DNA of 48,477 nucleotides from Hoeflea sp. BAL378 (GCF_000759435.1 NZ_JRJG01000116.1:1-48477), one strand, 5' to 3'; positions 33,294-42,198 are shown, counted from the stretch's first letter. Notes: a model not told the origin generated them from the sequence alone. Translations and numbers: made by a program.

Positions 33294-34832
33294 ATGGACG
33301 GATGCATGACCCCCGACCTGCCCCAGACCATTCGCCTCAACCCCAAGGACAATGTCATCATCGCGCTCAAGGACCTGGGCGCCGGCGCGACGGTCCCGGG
33401 TCTCGACGTGCCCCTCGCCGGGCCGGTGGCGCGCGGCCACAAGATCGCCACCCATCCGGTTGCGGCAGGCGAGAAGGTCATCCGCTACGGCCAGACCATC
33501 GGCGTGGCGAGCCGCGCCATCGTGCCCGGCGAGCATGTCCATGTCCACAATCTCTCGATGGGCGGCCATGCAGAGGCGCAGGAGTTCTCGACCGAGGTCC
33601 GTCCGCTCCCGGCGCCCGCCGAAACCCGCCATTTCATGGGCTATCACCGCGCCGACGGTTCGGTCGGCACCCGCAATTATCTGGGCATCCTCACCTCGGT
33701 CAATTGCTCCGGATCGGTCGCGCGATTCATGGCCGAGGCGGTGGAGAAGCAGGGCTGGCTCGACGAGTTCGAGAATGTCGACGGCGTCGTGCCGATCGTC
33801 CACGGCAGCGGCTGCGGCATGTCTGGCAGCGACGAGGGCTACGACACGCTGTTCCGCACCCTGCAGGGCTATGCCCGCAACCCGAACTTCGCCGGCATCC
33901 TGCTCTTGGGGCTCGGCTGCGAGGTGATGCAGGTGCCCGATCTGGTCGGCCGCGGCCGCATGCGCGCCGACGGCAATGTCCGCTACATGACCATCCAGCA
34001 ATCGGGCGGCACCCGCAGGACCATCGAGCGCGGCGTCGAGCATCTGAAGGAAATGGCCGCGAAGGCCAATCTGGTCGGCCGCGCGCCCGCGGGCCTCGAA
34101 CATCTGATGGTCGGCTTGCAGTGCGGCGGTTCGGACGGCTATTCAGGCATCACCGCCAATCCGGCGCTGGGCGTGGCCTCCGACCTGCTGGTCGCCCATG
34201 GCGGCACCACCATCCTGTCGGAAACCTCGGAAATCTACGGCGCCGAACATCTCCTGACCCGCCGCGCGGTGACGCCGGAAGTGGGCGCCAAGATCGTCGA
34301 GCGGATCCATTGGTGGGAGGAGTATACGGCGCGCAACGGTGGCGAGATGGACAACAATCCCTCGCCCGGCAACAAGAAGGGCGGGCTGACCACCATTCTC
34401 GAGAAATCGCTGGGCGCCGTGGCCAAGGGCGGCTCTGCGCCGCTGACCCAGGTCTACAAATTCGCCGAACCCGTGACCGAGCGCGGCTTCGTGTTCATGG
34501 ATTCCCCCGGCTACGATCCCTGCTCGGTAACGGGGCAGATCGCCTCGGGCGCCAATCTGATCGCGTTCACCACCGGCCGCGGCTCGGTCTCGGGCTACAA
34601 GCCCACCCCCTGCATCAAGCTCGCCACCAATTCGGAAATGTATGGCCGCATGTCCGAGGACATGGACATCAATTGCGGCGACATCGTCAGCGAGGGCGTG
34701 AGCCTCGAGGCCAAGGGCCGCGAGATCTTCGAGCTGTTCCTGCGCATCGCGTCGGGCGAAAAGACCAGGAGCGAGGAACTGGGCTTCGGCGGCGCCGAAT
34801 TCGTGCCCTGGCAGATGGGCGCGGTGATGTGA
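33294..34832 (+). CDS. UxaA/GarD-family altronate dehydratase-like hydro-lyase
   Basis: This 512-residue enzyme is the fused form of the family. It has an N-terminal SAF domain (about 18-95) and then the large catalytic domain starting FMGYHRADGSVGTRNYLG, with VNCSGS, GSGCGMSG, LQCGGSDGYSGI and SPGNKKGGLTT. Relatives dehydrate D-altronate or D-galactarate, or cleave sulfolactate (SuyAB) in a two-subunit form. The substrate here is uncertain; a sugar acid is the default. The start may be ATG 33294 or ATG 33306 (GGACGGA just before the latter). It is divergent from its presumed GntR regulator. Confidence 0.85.
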   Translation: MDGCMTPDLPQTIRLNPKDNVIIALKDLGAGATVPGLDVPLAGPVARGHKIATHPVAAGEKVIRYGQTIGVASRAIVPGEHVHVHNLSMGGHAEAQEFSTEVRPLPAPAETRHFMGYHRADGSVGTRNYLGILTSVNCSGSVARFMAEAVEKQGWLDEFENVDGVVPIVHGSGCGMSGSDEGYDTLFRTLQGYARNPNFAGILLLGLGCEVMQVPDLVGRGRMRADGNVRYMTIQQSGGTRRTIERGVEHLKEMAAKANLVGRAPAGLEHLMVGLQCGGSDGYSGITANPALGVASDLLVAHGGTTILSETSEIYGAEHLLTRRAVTPEVGAKIVERIHWWEEYTARNGGEMDNNPSPGNKKGGLTTILEKSLGAVAKGGSAPLTQVYKFAEPVTERGFVFMDSPGYDPCSVTGQIASGANLIAFTTGRGSVSGYKPTPCIKLATNSEMYGRMSEDMDINCGDIVSEGVSLEAKGREIFELFLRIASGEKTRSEELGFGGAEFVPWQMGAVM

Positions 34833-34866
34833 TCGCCGCCGCCGCCTCGGCCTGAGCCTGCGCGGC

Positions 34867-34893
34867 TGACCGGCGGATCCTTCCGTCCGGTCA
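34867..34893 (+). terminator. Hairpin after the UxaA-family gene
   Basis: TGACCGGCGGA (34867-34877) pairs with TCCGTCCGGTCA (34882-34893) with one bulged base and a 4-base loop, 35 bases after the stop. There is no U tract, so termination is only plausible. Confidence 0.4.
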
Positions 34894-34925
34894 AACGCCG
34901 GTTGCCGTGAATCAGAATCTGCTGA

Positions 34926-34971
34926 TTGACTCTCGTCCCGACTCTGGCGTTAAATAGAACATAACAGGAAC
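34926..34971 (+). promoter_or_regulatory. SOS promoter with LexA box ahead of imuA
   Basis: GAAC-N7-GAAC at 34957-34971 is the direct-repeat LexA box of alphaproteobacteria. It overlaps the downstream edge of a promoter with TTGACT at 34926-34931 and a TTAAAT-like -10 about 18 bases later. LexA bound there would block imuA-imuB-dnaE2 until DNA damage. The box ends 14 bases before the imuA ATG. Confidence 0.85.
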
Positions 34972-34985
34972 AAGATGGATCACGC

Positions 34986-35876
34986 ATGAGTCTCTCGAGG
35001 CTGCAGACCGCGACGGATATTCTCACGGCCCACACCCGTGCGCAGGAGGCGCGTGCCTATGCGGCGATGGCCGGAACCGGGCCGGTCTCTGAGCCTTTGC
35101 CGCTCGGCGCCGGCGCGGTCGACCAGTGCCTGGATGGCGGGCTTGCCTGCGGCGGACTGCATGAGGTGCGCAGCCCGCTCGCGCGCGACATAGGTGCTGC
35201 CGCCGGCTTCGCGCTGGGGCTTGCGGCGCGGGCCGTTCAGGCGGATCGCGGCGGCCGCCACGGCATCGTCTGGGTCAGCGATCCCGCCGCGCGCATCGAT
35301 GGCGGCGGGTTGTTCCCCGCCGGCCTCGCCCAGTACGGGCTCGATCCGTCGGGCCTGACCCTGGTCGAGCCCTGCGACCTGCAGGCAGCCATGTGGGCCG
35401 CCGACGAGGCGGCGGGCTGCGCCGGGCTGGCGGCGCTGGTCTTCCAGATCAAGGGCAATCCGGCGCGCTTCGACATCACCGCGACGCGGCGGCTGATGCT
35501 GCGGGCGCGGGAGAGCGGCGTGCTGGCGCTGGTCCTCAGGCAGAGCGGCGAGGAGGAGGCGAGTGCGGCAGCCACACGCTGGCGGGTGACAACCGAACTG
35601 TCCGGGGCGGACGAGATCTATCCACGCGGCGTGGGGGCAATGCGGCTGTCGCTCACGCTGGAACGCAACCGCACGGGGCGGACAGGCCAGTGGTGTCTCG
35701 CTTGGAACCCCAAGACCAGGAATTTCGACCATGCCGCTTCCGACCCAGCCCGCCAGCCCGCCCACCCGGCAGCGCATCCTGTCGATCGTCTTTCCGCAAC
35801 TTTCGACCGACAGGATTCACCGGGCGCGATGGGGCAAGTCCTGGATCGCCGACGCGATTTTGGACGCGCATCCTGA
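34986..35876 (+). CDS. imuA: ImuA, SOS mutagenesis accessory protein
   Basis: ImuA is a RecA/SulA-like partner of ImuB and DnaE2 in error-prone repair. The 296 residues show the family pattern: an N-terminal helix, LPLGAGAVDQCLDGGLACGGLHEV, IVWVSDPAARIDGGGLFPAGLAQYGL, and TLERNRTGRTGQWCLAWNPK near the end of the conserved part. A canonical Walker A is absent. The last 48 residues extend 146 bases into imuB in another frame, and this tail is Ala/Pro/Arg-rich. The LexA box sits 14 bases upstream. Confidence 0.9.
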   Translation: MSLSRLQTATDILTAHTRAQEARAYAAMAGTGPVSEPLPLGAGAVDQCLDGGLACGGLHEVRSPLARDIGAAAGFALGLAARAVQADRGGRHGIVWVSDPAARIDGGGLFPAGLAQYGLDPSGLTLVEPCDLQAAMWAADEAAGCAGLAALVFQIKGNPARFDITATRRLMLRARESGVLALVLRQSGEEEASAAATRWRVTTELSGADEIYPRGVGAMRLSLTLERNRTGRTGQWCLAWNPKTRNFDHAASDPARQPAHPAAHPVDRLSATFDRQDSPGAMGQVLDRRRDFGRAS

Positions 35877-37395
35877 CGCCCCGCCCGTCGTCGTCACCGA
35901 TACGGTCAGGAACGCGCTGTGCATCGCCGCGCTCGACACCCGCGCCCGCGCCCGCGGCGTGCGGCTCGGCCAGAGCCTGAGCGATGCCCGCGCGCTCGCG
36001 CCCGATCTCGAGTGCCATGCCACGGACCACGAGCGGGACCGGGCGCTGCTCCTGACCATCGCCGCCTGGTGCGAGCGCTACACGCCGCTGGTGGCGCTGG
36101 ATGCGGCGCCCGAGGCGGTGCGCGACCATGGCCTGTTCATGGACGTCACCGGCTGCGCCCATCTCCTGGGCGGCGAGGCGGCGCTGGTGGCAGATCTCGA
36201 AGCCCGGCTCGGCGCGCAGGGCTTTCACGTCCGGCTCTGCCTCGCCGACACGCCGGGCGCCGCCTGGGCCATGGCGCGCTATGGCCAGGCGCACATCATT
36301 GCCGAGGGCGGGCACGGGGAGGCGGTGCTGCCGCTGTCCCTCAGCGGGTTGCGCCTTCCCCCCGCCCTGGTGGCCTCGCTCGGTCGCGTCGGGCTCAAGA
36401 CCATCGGCTGCATCGCCCATCTGCCGCGCGCGCCGCTCGCCGCCCGCTTCGGCGCGCGGCTGATGCAGCGGCTCGACCAGGCGCTGGGCCGCGAGGCGGA
36501 GGCCATCTCGCCGATCATGCCGGTGGCGGACCTCTCCACCGAACGCCGCTTCGCCGAGCCGATCGCCCGCCAGGAGGACATCAGCCAGGTGATCGCCGCG
36601 CTGGCGTCGGGCATCATCGAGCCGCTGGAGCGGCGGGGCCTCGGCCTGCGCCGCTGCCGGATCCGGCTGTTCAGGGTCGATGGCCATGTGAGCGGGCTCG
36701 AGGTGCAGACGGCGCGGCCGCTGCGCGACGCCAGGACGATCGCCCGGCTGTTCGAGGAACGCATCGCCGGCCTGCATGACGACCTCGATGCGGGTTTCGG
36801 CTTCGACCTGATCCGGCTCGACGTCGCCCATGCCGATCCCTTCGAAGGGGCGCAGGCCGAGATGATGGCCGGGGGGATGGGAAGCCATGCGGGCGGCCAC
36901 GGCCATGACGCGCTGGTCGACCGGCTGGGCGCGCGGCTCGGCCTCGAGCGGGTGCAGCGCTTCGTGCTGGCCGACACCCATATTCCCGAGCGCAGCTTCG
37001 GCCGCGAGCCGGTGGCCGCCTCCCATCCCGGCGCCCGCAGGGCGGCCTCCGGGGCGGCGGCGCTGGCCTTGCTGCCGGATCTGCCCACGCCCGACGCGAT
37101 CATCACCCGTCCGCTGATCCTGTTCGACCGGCCCGAGATGCTGCAGACCATCGCCGAGGTGCCCGACGGCCCGCCGCTCAAGTTCCGCTGGCGCGGCGTC
37201 TCCTACGAGGTCGCCCGCTCGGAAGGGCCCGAGCGCATCGCCTGCGAATGGTGGCGCGACGGCCGCGGCGCCCGCACCCGCGATTATTTCCGCGTCGAGG
37301 ACAGCCAGGGCTATCGCTTCTGGCTGTTCCGCCACGGCCTCTACGGCCGCGAGACCGGCGAGCCCGCCTGGTACATGCACGGGCTGTTCGCATGA
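35731..37395 (+). CDS. imuB: ImuB, Y-family-like polymerase subunit of the mutasome
   Basis: This 554-residue DinB/UmuC-fold protein recruits DnaE2 and the beta clamp to lesions. It begins RILSIVFPQLSTDRIHRARWG, lacks the acidic triad of active Y-family polymerases as ImuB proteins do, and has the palm/finger LFMDVTGCAHLLGG. A thumb region follows (LPLSLSGLRLPPALVASLGRVGLKTIG). The C-terminal about 90 residues (PPLKFRWRGVSYEVARSEGPERI...) resemble the DUF6504 tail. It overlaps imuA by 146 bases and dnaE2 by 4 bases (ATGA). The conserved start of the fold at residue 15 means the overlap cannot be removed by much. Confidence 0.93.
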   Translation: MPLPTQPASPPTRQRILSIVFPQLSTDRIHRARWGKSWIADAILDAHPDAPPVVVTDTVRNALCIAALDTRARARGVRLGQSLSDARALAPDLECHATDHERDRALLLTIAAWCERYTPLVALDAAPEAVRDHGLFMDVTGCAHLLGGEAALVADLEARLGAQGFHVRLCLADTPGAAWAMARYGQAHIIAEGGHGEAVLPLSLSGLRLPPALVASLGRVGLKTIGCIAHLPRAPLAARFGARLMQRLDQALGREAEAISPIMPVADLSTERRFAEPIARQEDISQVIAALASGIIEPLERRGLGLRRCRIRLFRVDGHVSGLEVQTARPLRDARTIARLFEERIAGLHDDLDAGFGFDLIRLDVAHADPFEGAQAEMMAGGMGSHAGGHGHDALVDRLGARLGLERVQRFVLADTHIPERSFGREPVAASHPGARRAASGAAALALLPDLPTPDAIITRPLILFDRPEMLQTIAEVPDGPPLKFRWRGVSYEVARSEGPERIACEWWRDGRGARTRDYFRVEDSQGYRFWLFRHGLYGRETGEPAWYMHGLFA

Positions 37396-40300
37396 CCCTT
37401 AGTCCCTTGTCCGGTCCGGGGGCTGCGCCCGCCTATGCGGAACTCGCCGCCGCCAGCAATTTCTCCTTCCTGCGCGGCGCCTCCCATGCTGAGGAACTGG
37501 TGGTTCAGGCCTCCCGGCTCGGCCTTGCAGGCCTCGCGATTGCCGACCGCAATTCGCTGGCGGGCGTCGTCCGCGGCCACATGGCGGCCAAGGAAGCGGG
37601 GCTTGCCTTCGCGCCCGGCTGCCGGCTGGTGTTCATGGACGGCACGCCCGACATTCTGGTCTGGCCCGAGCACCGCGCCGGCTACGGGCATCTGTGCGAA
37701 CTCCTGACCACCGGCAAGCGCCGCGCGCCCAAGGGCGAATGCCATTTGACGCTCGAGGACCTGCTCGCCCATGGCGAGGGCCTGCTGATGGCCGTGGTGC
37801 CGGCAAGCCGCGACGTCCGGGCGCTGCCGCCGGTGCTCGAGCGCCTGCGCGCCCGCTTCCCCGATCATCTTCATCTCGCGCTCGTGCGCGCCTATGGCGC
37901 GAGCGACCAGCGCCACCTGGCCGGTGTCGCCCGGCTGGCGCGCGATCACGGCCTGCCGCTGGTGGCGATCGGCGACGTGCTCTATCACGCCCCCGAGCGC
38001 CGCCCGCTGCAGGATGTGCTCACCTGCATCCGAGAGGGGGAGCGGCTCGCCACCATCGGCGCCCGGTTGCAGGTCAACGCCGAGCGGCATCTGCGCTCGC
38101 CCTCGGCCATGCTGCAGGCGTTCAAGGGCTACGAGCAGGCCGTCGCCCAGTCGCTGGCGTTGTTCCGGCGCATCCGCTTTTCCCTCGACGAATTGCGCTA
38201 CCAGTATCCCGATGCGCCTGTCTTTCCCGAGCTCGGGCTCGAGCCGCTGCCCGCGCAGCAGGCGCTCGAACGGCTCACGGCCATCGGCCTCGAGAAGCGC
38301 TACCCCGGCGGCGCGCCCGAGAAGGTGGTCAAGGCCATCGCCCACGAGACGCGGCTGATCGCGAAGCTCGACTACGCGCCCTATTTCCTCACCGTCTACG
38401 ACATCGTCCGCTTCGCCCGCTCGCAGAACATCCTCTGCCAGGGCCGCGGCTCCGCCGCCAATTCCGCCGTCTGCTACTGTCTCGAGATCACCGAGGTCGA
38501 TCCCGGCAAGGTCGACCTGCTGTTCGAGCGCTTCATCTCCGAGGAGCGCAACGAGCCGCCCGACATCGATGTCGATTTCGAGCACGAGCGGCGCGAGGAG
38601 GTGATCCAGTACATCTACGGCAAATACGGCCGCGACCGGGCGGGGCTCGCCGCCACCGTCATCACCTACCGCGCCCGCTCGGCGATCCGCGAAGTGGGCA
38701 AGGTGTTCGGCCTCTCCGACGACGCGATCAGCGCCATCTCCGGCACCAAATGGGGCGGCTGGTCGCGCGAGGTCGATCCCGAGGACGCCCGCCGCGCCGG
38801 CCTCGATCCCTCCGACAGGCATCTCGCGCAGATGCTCGATCTCGCCTCCCAGATCACCGGCTTCCCGCGGCACCTGTCGCAGCATGTCGGCGGCTTCGTC
38901 ATCACCCGCGACAAGCTCTCCTCGCTGATCCCGATCGAGAACGCGGCGATGGAGGACCGTACCATCGTCGAATGGGACAAGGACGATCTCGAGAGCCTGG
39001 GCATGCTCAAGATCGACGTGCTGGCGCTCGGCATGCTCACCTGCATCCGCAAGGCCTTCGGCCTGCTCGAGGACCATTACGGCCGCCGCGAGACACTCTC
39101 CTCGCTGCCCGATGGCGACACCGCCACCTATGACATGATCTGCCGCGCCGACACCATCGGCGTGTTCCAGATCGAGAGCCGGGCGCAGATGTCGATGCTG
39201 CCCCGTCTGAAGCCGCGCTGCTATTACGACCTCGTCATCGAGGTGGCGATCGTCCGCCCCGGGCCAATCCAGGGCGACATGGTCCATCCCTATCTGCGCC
39301 GCAGGCAGGGCAGGGAGCAGGTCTCCTTCCCCAAGGAGGAACTGCGCGCCGTGCTCGGCAAGACGCTGGGCGTGCCGCTGTTCCAGGAGCAGGCGATGAA
39401 CATCGCCATCGTCGCCGGCGGCTTCTCGCCGGGCGAGGCCGACAAGCTGCGCCGCGCCATGGCCACCTTCCGCCGCGTCGGCACCATCGGCTCGTTCCAG
39501 CAGAAGATGGTCGAGGGCATGGTCAGCAACGGCTATGAGCGCGATTTCGCCGAGCACTGCTTCCGCCAGATCGAGGGCTTTGGCGAATACGGCTTTCCCG
39601 AAAGCCATGCGGCCAGTTTCGCGCTGCTGGTCTATGTCTCCTGCTGGCTCAAGTGCCATTATCCCGATGTCTTCTGCGCCGCCATCCTCAACTCCCAGCC
39701 GATGGGCTTCTATGCCCCGGCGCAGCTCATCCGCGACGCGCGCGAGCACGGCGTCGAGATCCGCCCCGTCGACGTCAACTGCTCGGACTGGGCCGCGACG
39801 CTGGAGCCCGATCCGGCGCCCGGCCCCCTGTCGCCCCGCCACCGCGAGATGCGGGGCGTGATGAAGCACGCCCGCGCCGTGCGGCTCGGGCTCAGGCACG
39901 TCAAGGGCTTTGGCGAGGCCGAGGCCATGCAGCTCATGCAGCGGCGCGGGCGCGGCTATGACAGCGTCCGCGACCTGTGGATGCGCTCGGGCCTGCCGCG
40001 CCGCGCCATCGAGCAGTTGGCCGAGGCCGATTGCTTCCGCTCCATCGGGCTCGAGCGCCGCGACGCGCTGTGGGCGGTCAAGGCGCTCGATCCGCTGTCG
40101 AGCGCCGAGCGGCTGCCGCTGTTTGCGCTCGCCGACAGCCACAATCTGCAGAACGAGCCCGATGTCGACCTACCGCCGATGCCGCTCGGCGAGCAGGTGA
40201 TCAACGACTACCAGTCGCTGTCGTTTTCATTGAAGGCGCATCCGATGTCCTTCCTGCGCACGCAACTCGCCCGCTCCGGCTGCCGCCCGAATTCCGATCT

Positions 40301-40781
40301 GGAAGGGATCCGCACCGGCCGGGTCGTCAAGGTCGCGGGCCTCGTGCTGGTCAGGCAGCGGCCGGGCTCGGCCAAGGGCGTGGTGTTCGAGACCATCGAG
40401 GACGAGACCGGCGTCGCCAACATCATCGTCTGGCCCAAGGTGTTCGAGACATTCCGCGCCGTGGTGCTCTGCAGCCGCTGCGTCGGCGTGCGCGGCCGGC
40501 TGCAGAACGAGGACGGCGTCATCCATGTCGTGGCCGAATATCTGGAGGACCTGACCCCGATGATGGCGCAGATCTCCGACATGGCCGGCGCGATGGGCGG
40601 GCTCGCCAATGCCGACGAGGTGCGCCGCCCGGTCGCGGAGTCGCGCGCGCGCGACCGCAAGCCCGCCGCCCGCATCGCCCGGCTGATCCGCGATGCGCCG
40701 GAACTGCGCAGCGATTTCGAGGATTTGGCCCGCGCCCGAGCCGCGGGCCGGGCCTTGCCGAAGGGGCGGAATTTCCAATGA
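37392..40781 (+). CDS. dnaE2: Error-prone DNA polymerase DnaE2
   Basis: This is a C-family translesion polymerase of 1129 residues. The N-terminal PHP-like domain (YAELAAASNFSFLRGASHAEELV...) lacks the metal-binding His set of replicative DnaE. The palm has GRGSAANSAVCY and the catalytic PDIDVDFEHERREEV (Asp near 390). The finger region contains GVFQIESRAQMSML and PGPIQGDMVHPY, and an OB fold lies near 950-1020 (GRVVKVAGLVLVRQRPGSAKGVVF). The C-terminus GRNFQ is the usual short tail. ATG 37392 overlaps the imuB stop, giving a complete imuA-imuB-dnaE2 cassette. It is expressed under LexA control. Confidence 0.96.
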   Translation: MTLSPLSGPGAAPAYAELAAASNFSFLRGASHAEELVVQASRLGLAGLAIADRNSLAGVVRGHMAAKEAGLAFAPGCRLVFMDGTPDILVWPEHRAGYGHLCELLTTGKRRAPKGECHLTLEDLLAHGEGLLMAVVPASRDVRALPPVLERLRARFPDHLHLALVRAYGASDQRHLAGVARLARDHGLPLVAIGDVLYHAPERRPLQDVLTCIREGERLATIGARLQVNAERHLRSPSAMLQAFKGYEQAVAQSLALFRRIRFSLDELRYQYPDAPVFPELGLEPLPAQQALERLTAIGLEKRYPGGAPEKVVKAIAHETRLIAKLDYAPYFLTVYDIVRFARSQNILCQGRGSAANSAVCYCLEITEVDPGKVDLLFERFISEERNEPPDIDVDFEHERREEVIQYIYGKYGRDRAGLAATVITYRARSAIREVGKVFGLSDDAISAISGTKWGGWSREVDPEDARRAGLDPSDRHLAQMLDLASQITGFPRHLSQHVGGFVITRDKLSSLIPIENAAMEDRTIVEWDKDDLESLGMLKIDVLALGMLTCIRKAFGLLEDHYGRRETLSSLPDGDTATYDMICRADTIGVFQIESRAQMSMLPRLKPRCYYDLVIEVAIVRPGPIQGDMVHPYLRRRQGREQVSFPKEELRAVLGKTLGVPLFQEQAMNIAIVAGGFSPGEADKLRRAMATFRRVGTIGSFQQKMVEGMVSNGYERDFAEHCFRQIEGFGEYGFPESHAASFALLVYVSCWLKCHYPDVFCAAILNSQPMGFYAPAQLIRDAREHGVEIRPVDVNCSDWAATLEPDPAPGPLSPRHREMRGVMKHARAVRLGLRHVKGFGEAEAMQLMQRRGRGYDSVRDLWMRSGLPRRAIEQLAEADCFRSIGLERRDALWAVKALDPLSSAERLPLFALADSHNLQNEPDVDLPPMPLGEQVINDYQSLSFSLKAHPMSFLRTQLARSGCRPNSDLEGIRTGRVVKVAGLVLVRQRPGSAKGVVFETIEDETGVANIIVWPKVFETFRAVVLCSRCVGVRGRLQNEDGVIHVVAEYLEDLTPMMAQISDMAGAMGGLANADEVRRPVAESRARDRKPAARIARLIRDAPELRSDFEDLARARAAGRALPKGRNFQ

Positions 40782-40782
40782 A

Positions 40783-40805
40783 GCCCGGCGCAGGAGCGGC
40801 CGGGC
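40783..40805. terminator. Weak hairpin between dnaE2 and lacI
   Basis: GCCCGGC (40783-40789) pairs with GCCGGGC (40799-40805) around a 9-base loop in the 43-base convergent gap. No U tract is present, so its role as a terminator is uncertain. Confidence 0.3.
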
Positions 40806-40824
40806 CGGCCCGGCGCAGGCCGGA

Positions 40825-41859
40825 TCAGCCCTTGTGCCCGGAATCCGCCCGCGGCGGACCCAGCGTGCCCCGCTCGATGATTGCCGTCGGGATCTCGATC
40901 CGGCGCTCCACCGGCTGCTTGGTGATCAGCTTGATCAGCATCTCGGCGGCGGCCTCGCCCATGCGCCGGTGCGGCACCCGCACCGTGGTCAGTTTCGGAT
41001 CGACCACGCCGGCGAGATCGATATCGTCGAAGCCGGTGAGCGACACGTCGCCCGGCACCTTGAGGCCGAGCTCGCGCGCCATCTGCATGGCGCCCACGGC
41101 GAGCACGTCATTGCCGCACATCACCACGGTCGGACGCGGGTTCGCCTTCATCAGCTCGCCCATCGCCCGGGCCCCGTCCTCGAAGGTGTAGGCGGCCTCG
41201 ATCACCGGCAGGTCCGCAGGGGCAATGCCCGCTGCCTCCGCCGCCGCGCGCACGCCCGCGGTCCGGTCGGCCGCGCGGTCGTTCATGTAGGAGATGCCGG
41301 CAATCATCGCCAGGCGGCGATGCCCCCGGGCGATCACCATCTCGGCCAGCCGGGCGGCCGCGGCGCGATTGTCGAAGCCCACGAAGCAGCCGTCGCCGCT
41401 GCCCAGGTTCCAGGCCCCGACGAAGGGGATGCCGCGGCGGCGCAGGTATTCGGTGCTGCTTTCGGGCCGGGCCGAGCCGATCAGCAGCAGCCCGTCGGCG
41501 CCGCGCCCGGCGAGCGCCTCCATCTGCTGGCGCTCGCGCGCCGGGTCGTAGCCGGAGCTCGCCACCAGCAGCGTCTTGCCGAAGCGTGAAAGGGTTTCCT
41601 GGAACGACTGCAGCCCGCGCGCGAAAATGGCGTTGTCCATGGTCGGAATGATGGCGCCGACCGTGTTGGTCCGCCGCGAGGCGAGCGCCCGCCCGCCGAA
41701 ATCCGGCGTATAGCCAAGTCTCTCGACGGCCAGCATCACCCGCTCGCGCGTGAGCGCGATCACCTGGTCGGGCGAATTCAGGCAGCGCGACACGGTCGCG
41801 GTCGACACTCCGGCCGCGCGCGCCACATCGTCCAGCGTTGGTTTTGCATGTTCATTCAT
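40825..41859 (-). CDS. LacI-family regulator of the sulfonate operon
   Basis: This 344-residue protein has the LacI DNA-binding head (TLDDVARAAGVSTATVSRCLN, about 8-28) and hinge helix. A periplasmic-binding-protein-like effector domain follows (TVGAIIPTMDNAIFARG, then GADGLLLIGSA and GFDDIDLAGVVDPKLTTV). It diverges from the TRAP/hps operon with a 16-bp palindrome in between. It is therefore the probable repressor, relieved by DHPS or a metabolite of it. ATG 41859 is chosen; residues further upstream in the frame are encoded by the operator region and do not resemble LacI proteins. Confidence 0.92.
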   Translation of the reverse strand: MNEHAKPTLDDVARAAGVSTATVSRCLNSPDQVIALTRERVMLAVERLGYTPDFGGRALASRRTNTVGAIIPTMDNAIFARGLQSFQETLSRFGKTLLVASSGYDPARERQQMEALAGRGADGLLLIGSARPESSTEYLRRRGIPFVGAWNLGSGDGCFVGFDNRAAAARLAEMVIARGHRRLAMIAGISYMNDRAADRTAGVRAAAEAAGIAPADLPVIEAAYTFEDGARAMGELMKANPRPTVVMCGNDVLAVGAMQMARELGLKVPGDVSLTGFDDIDLAGVVDPKLTTVRVPHRRMGEAAAEMLIKLITKQPVERRIEIPTAIIERGTLGPPRADSGHKG

Positions 41860-41923
41860 CGCCACCCCGGCTATCCTACACAAATAATGACCTGATGCAT
41901 GATATAGGTGCTTGCATATCAAC

Positions 41924-41939
41924 ATGTAAGCGCTTACAT
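41924..41939. promoter_or_regulatory. LacI-family operator of the hps operon
   Basis: ATGTAAGCGCTTACAT is a perfect 16-bp palindrome with the central CG step flanked by AAG/CTT that is typical of LacI-family operators. It lies 64 bases upstream of lacI and 28 bases before the first gene of the plus-strand operon, so it can control both. Confidence 0.8.
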
Positions 41940-41967
41940 TGCAATGGTTGAAACCTTGGGAGGGGTC

Positions 41968-42198
41968 ATGAGACAAGCGGAAAAACCGGCATTCTGGATG
42001 GCGGGCTTGGCTATGGCGCTGTTTGCCGCCGATGTGACGGCAGGCGCTTTCTTTCGCGCCGCCTTCCTGTCCGACGTGGCGCAGGCATTGCTGCTTGCGC
42101 TCTCCTGCGGCTTCTTTGTCGCCGGCCTGCTTCTCATCGAAGCGAAAGTAAAACCCGGCGAGACATCAATCATGAATGGGGAGGAGGAAACCCGATGA
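41968..42198 (+). CDS. Small two-helix membrane protein, first gene of the TRAP/hps operon
   Basis: This 76-residue protein has two hydrophobic segments (about 9-27 and 35-55) and short charged ends. GGGAGGGG sits 2 bases before ATG 41968, and the stop overlaps the next start (ATGA), so it is a genuine coupled gene. I recognise no family. Its place directly ahead of the TRAP binding protein suggests a transport accessory or an extra membrane subunit. It is not the DctQ subunit, which is present downstream. An upstream open frame to 41908 runs through the operator and is not used. Confidence 0.7.
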   Translation: MRQAEKPAFWMAGLAMALFAADVTAGAFFRAAFLSDVAQALLLALSCGFFVAGLLLIEAKVKPGETSIMNGEEETR

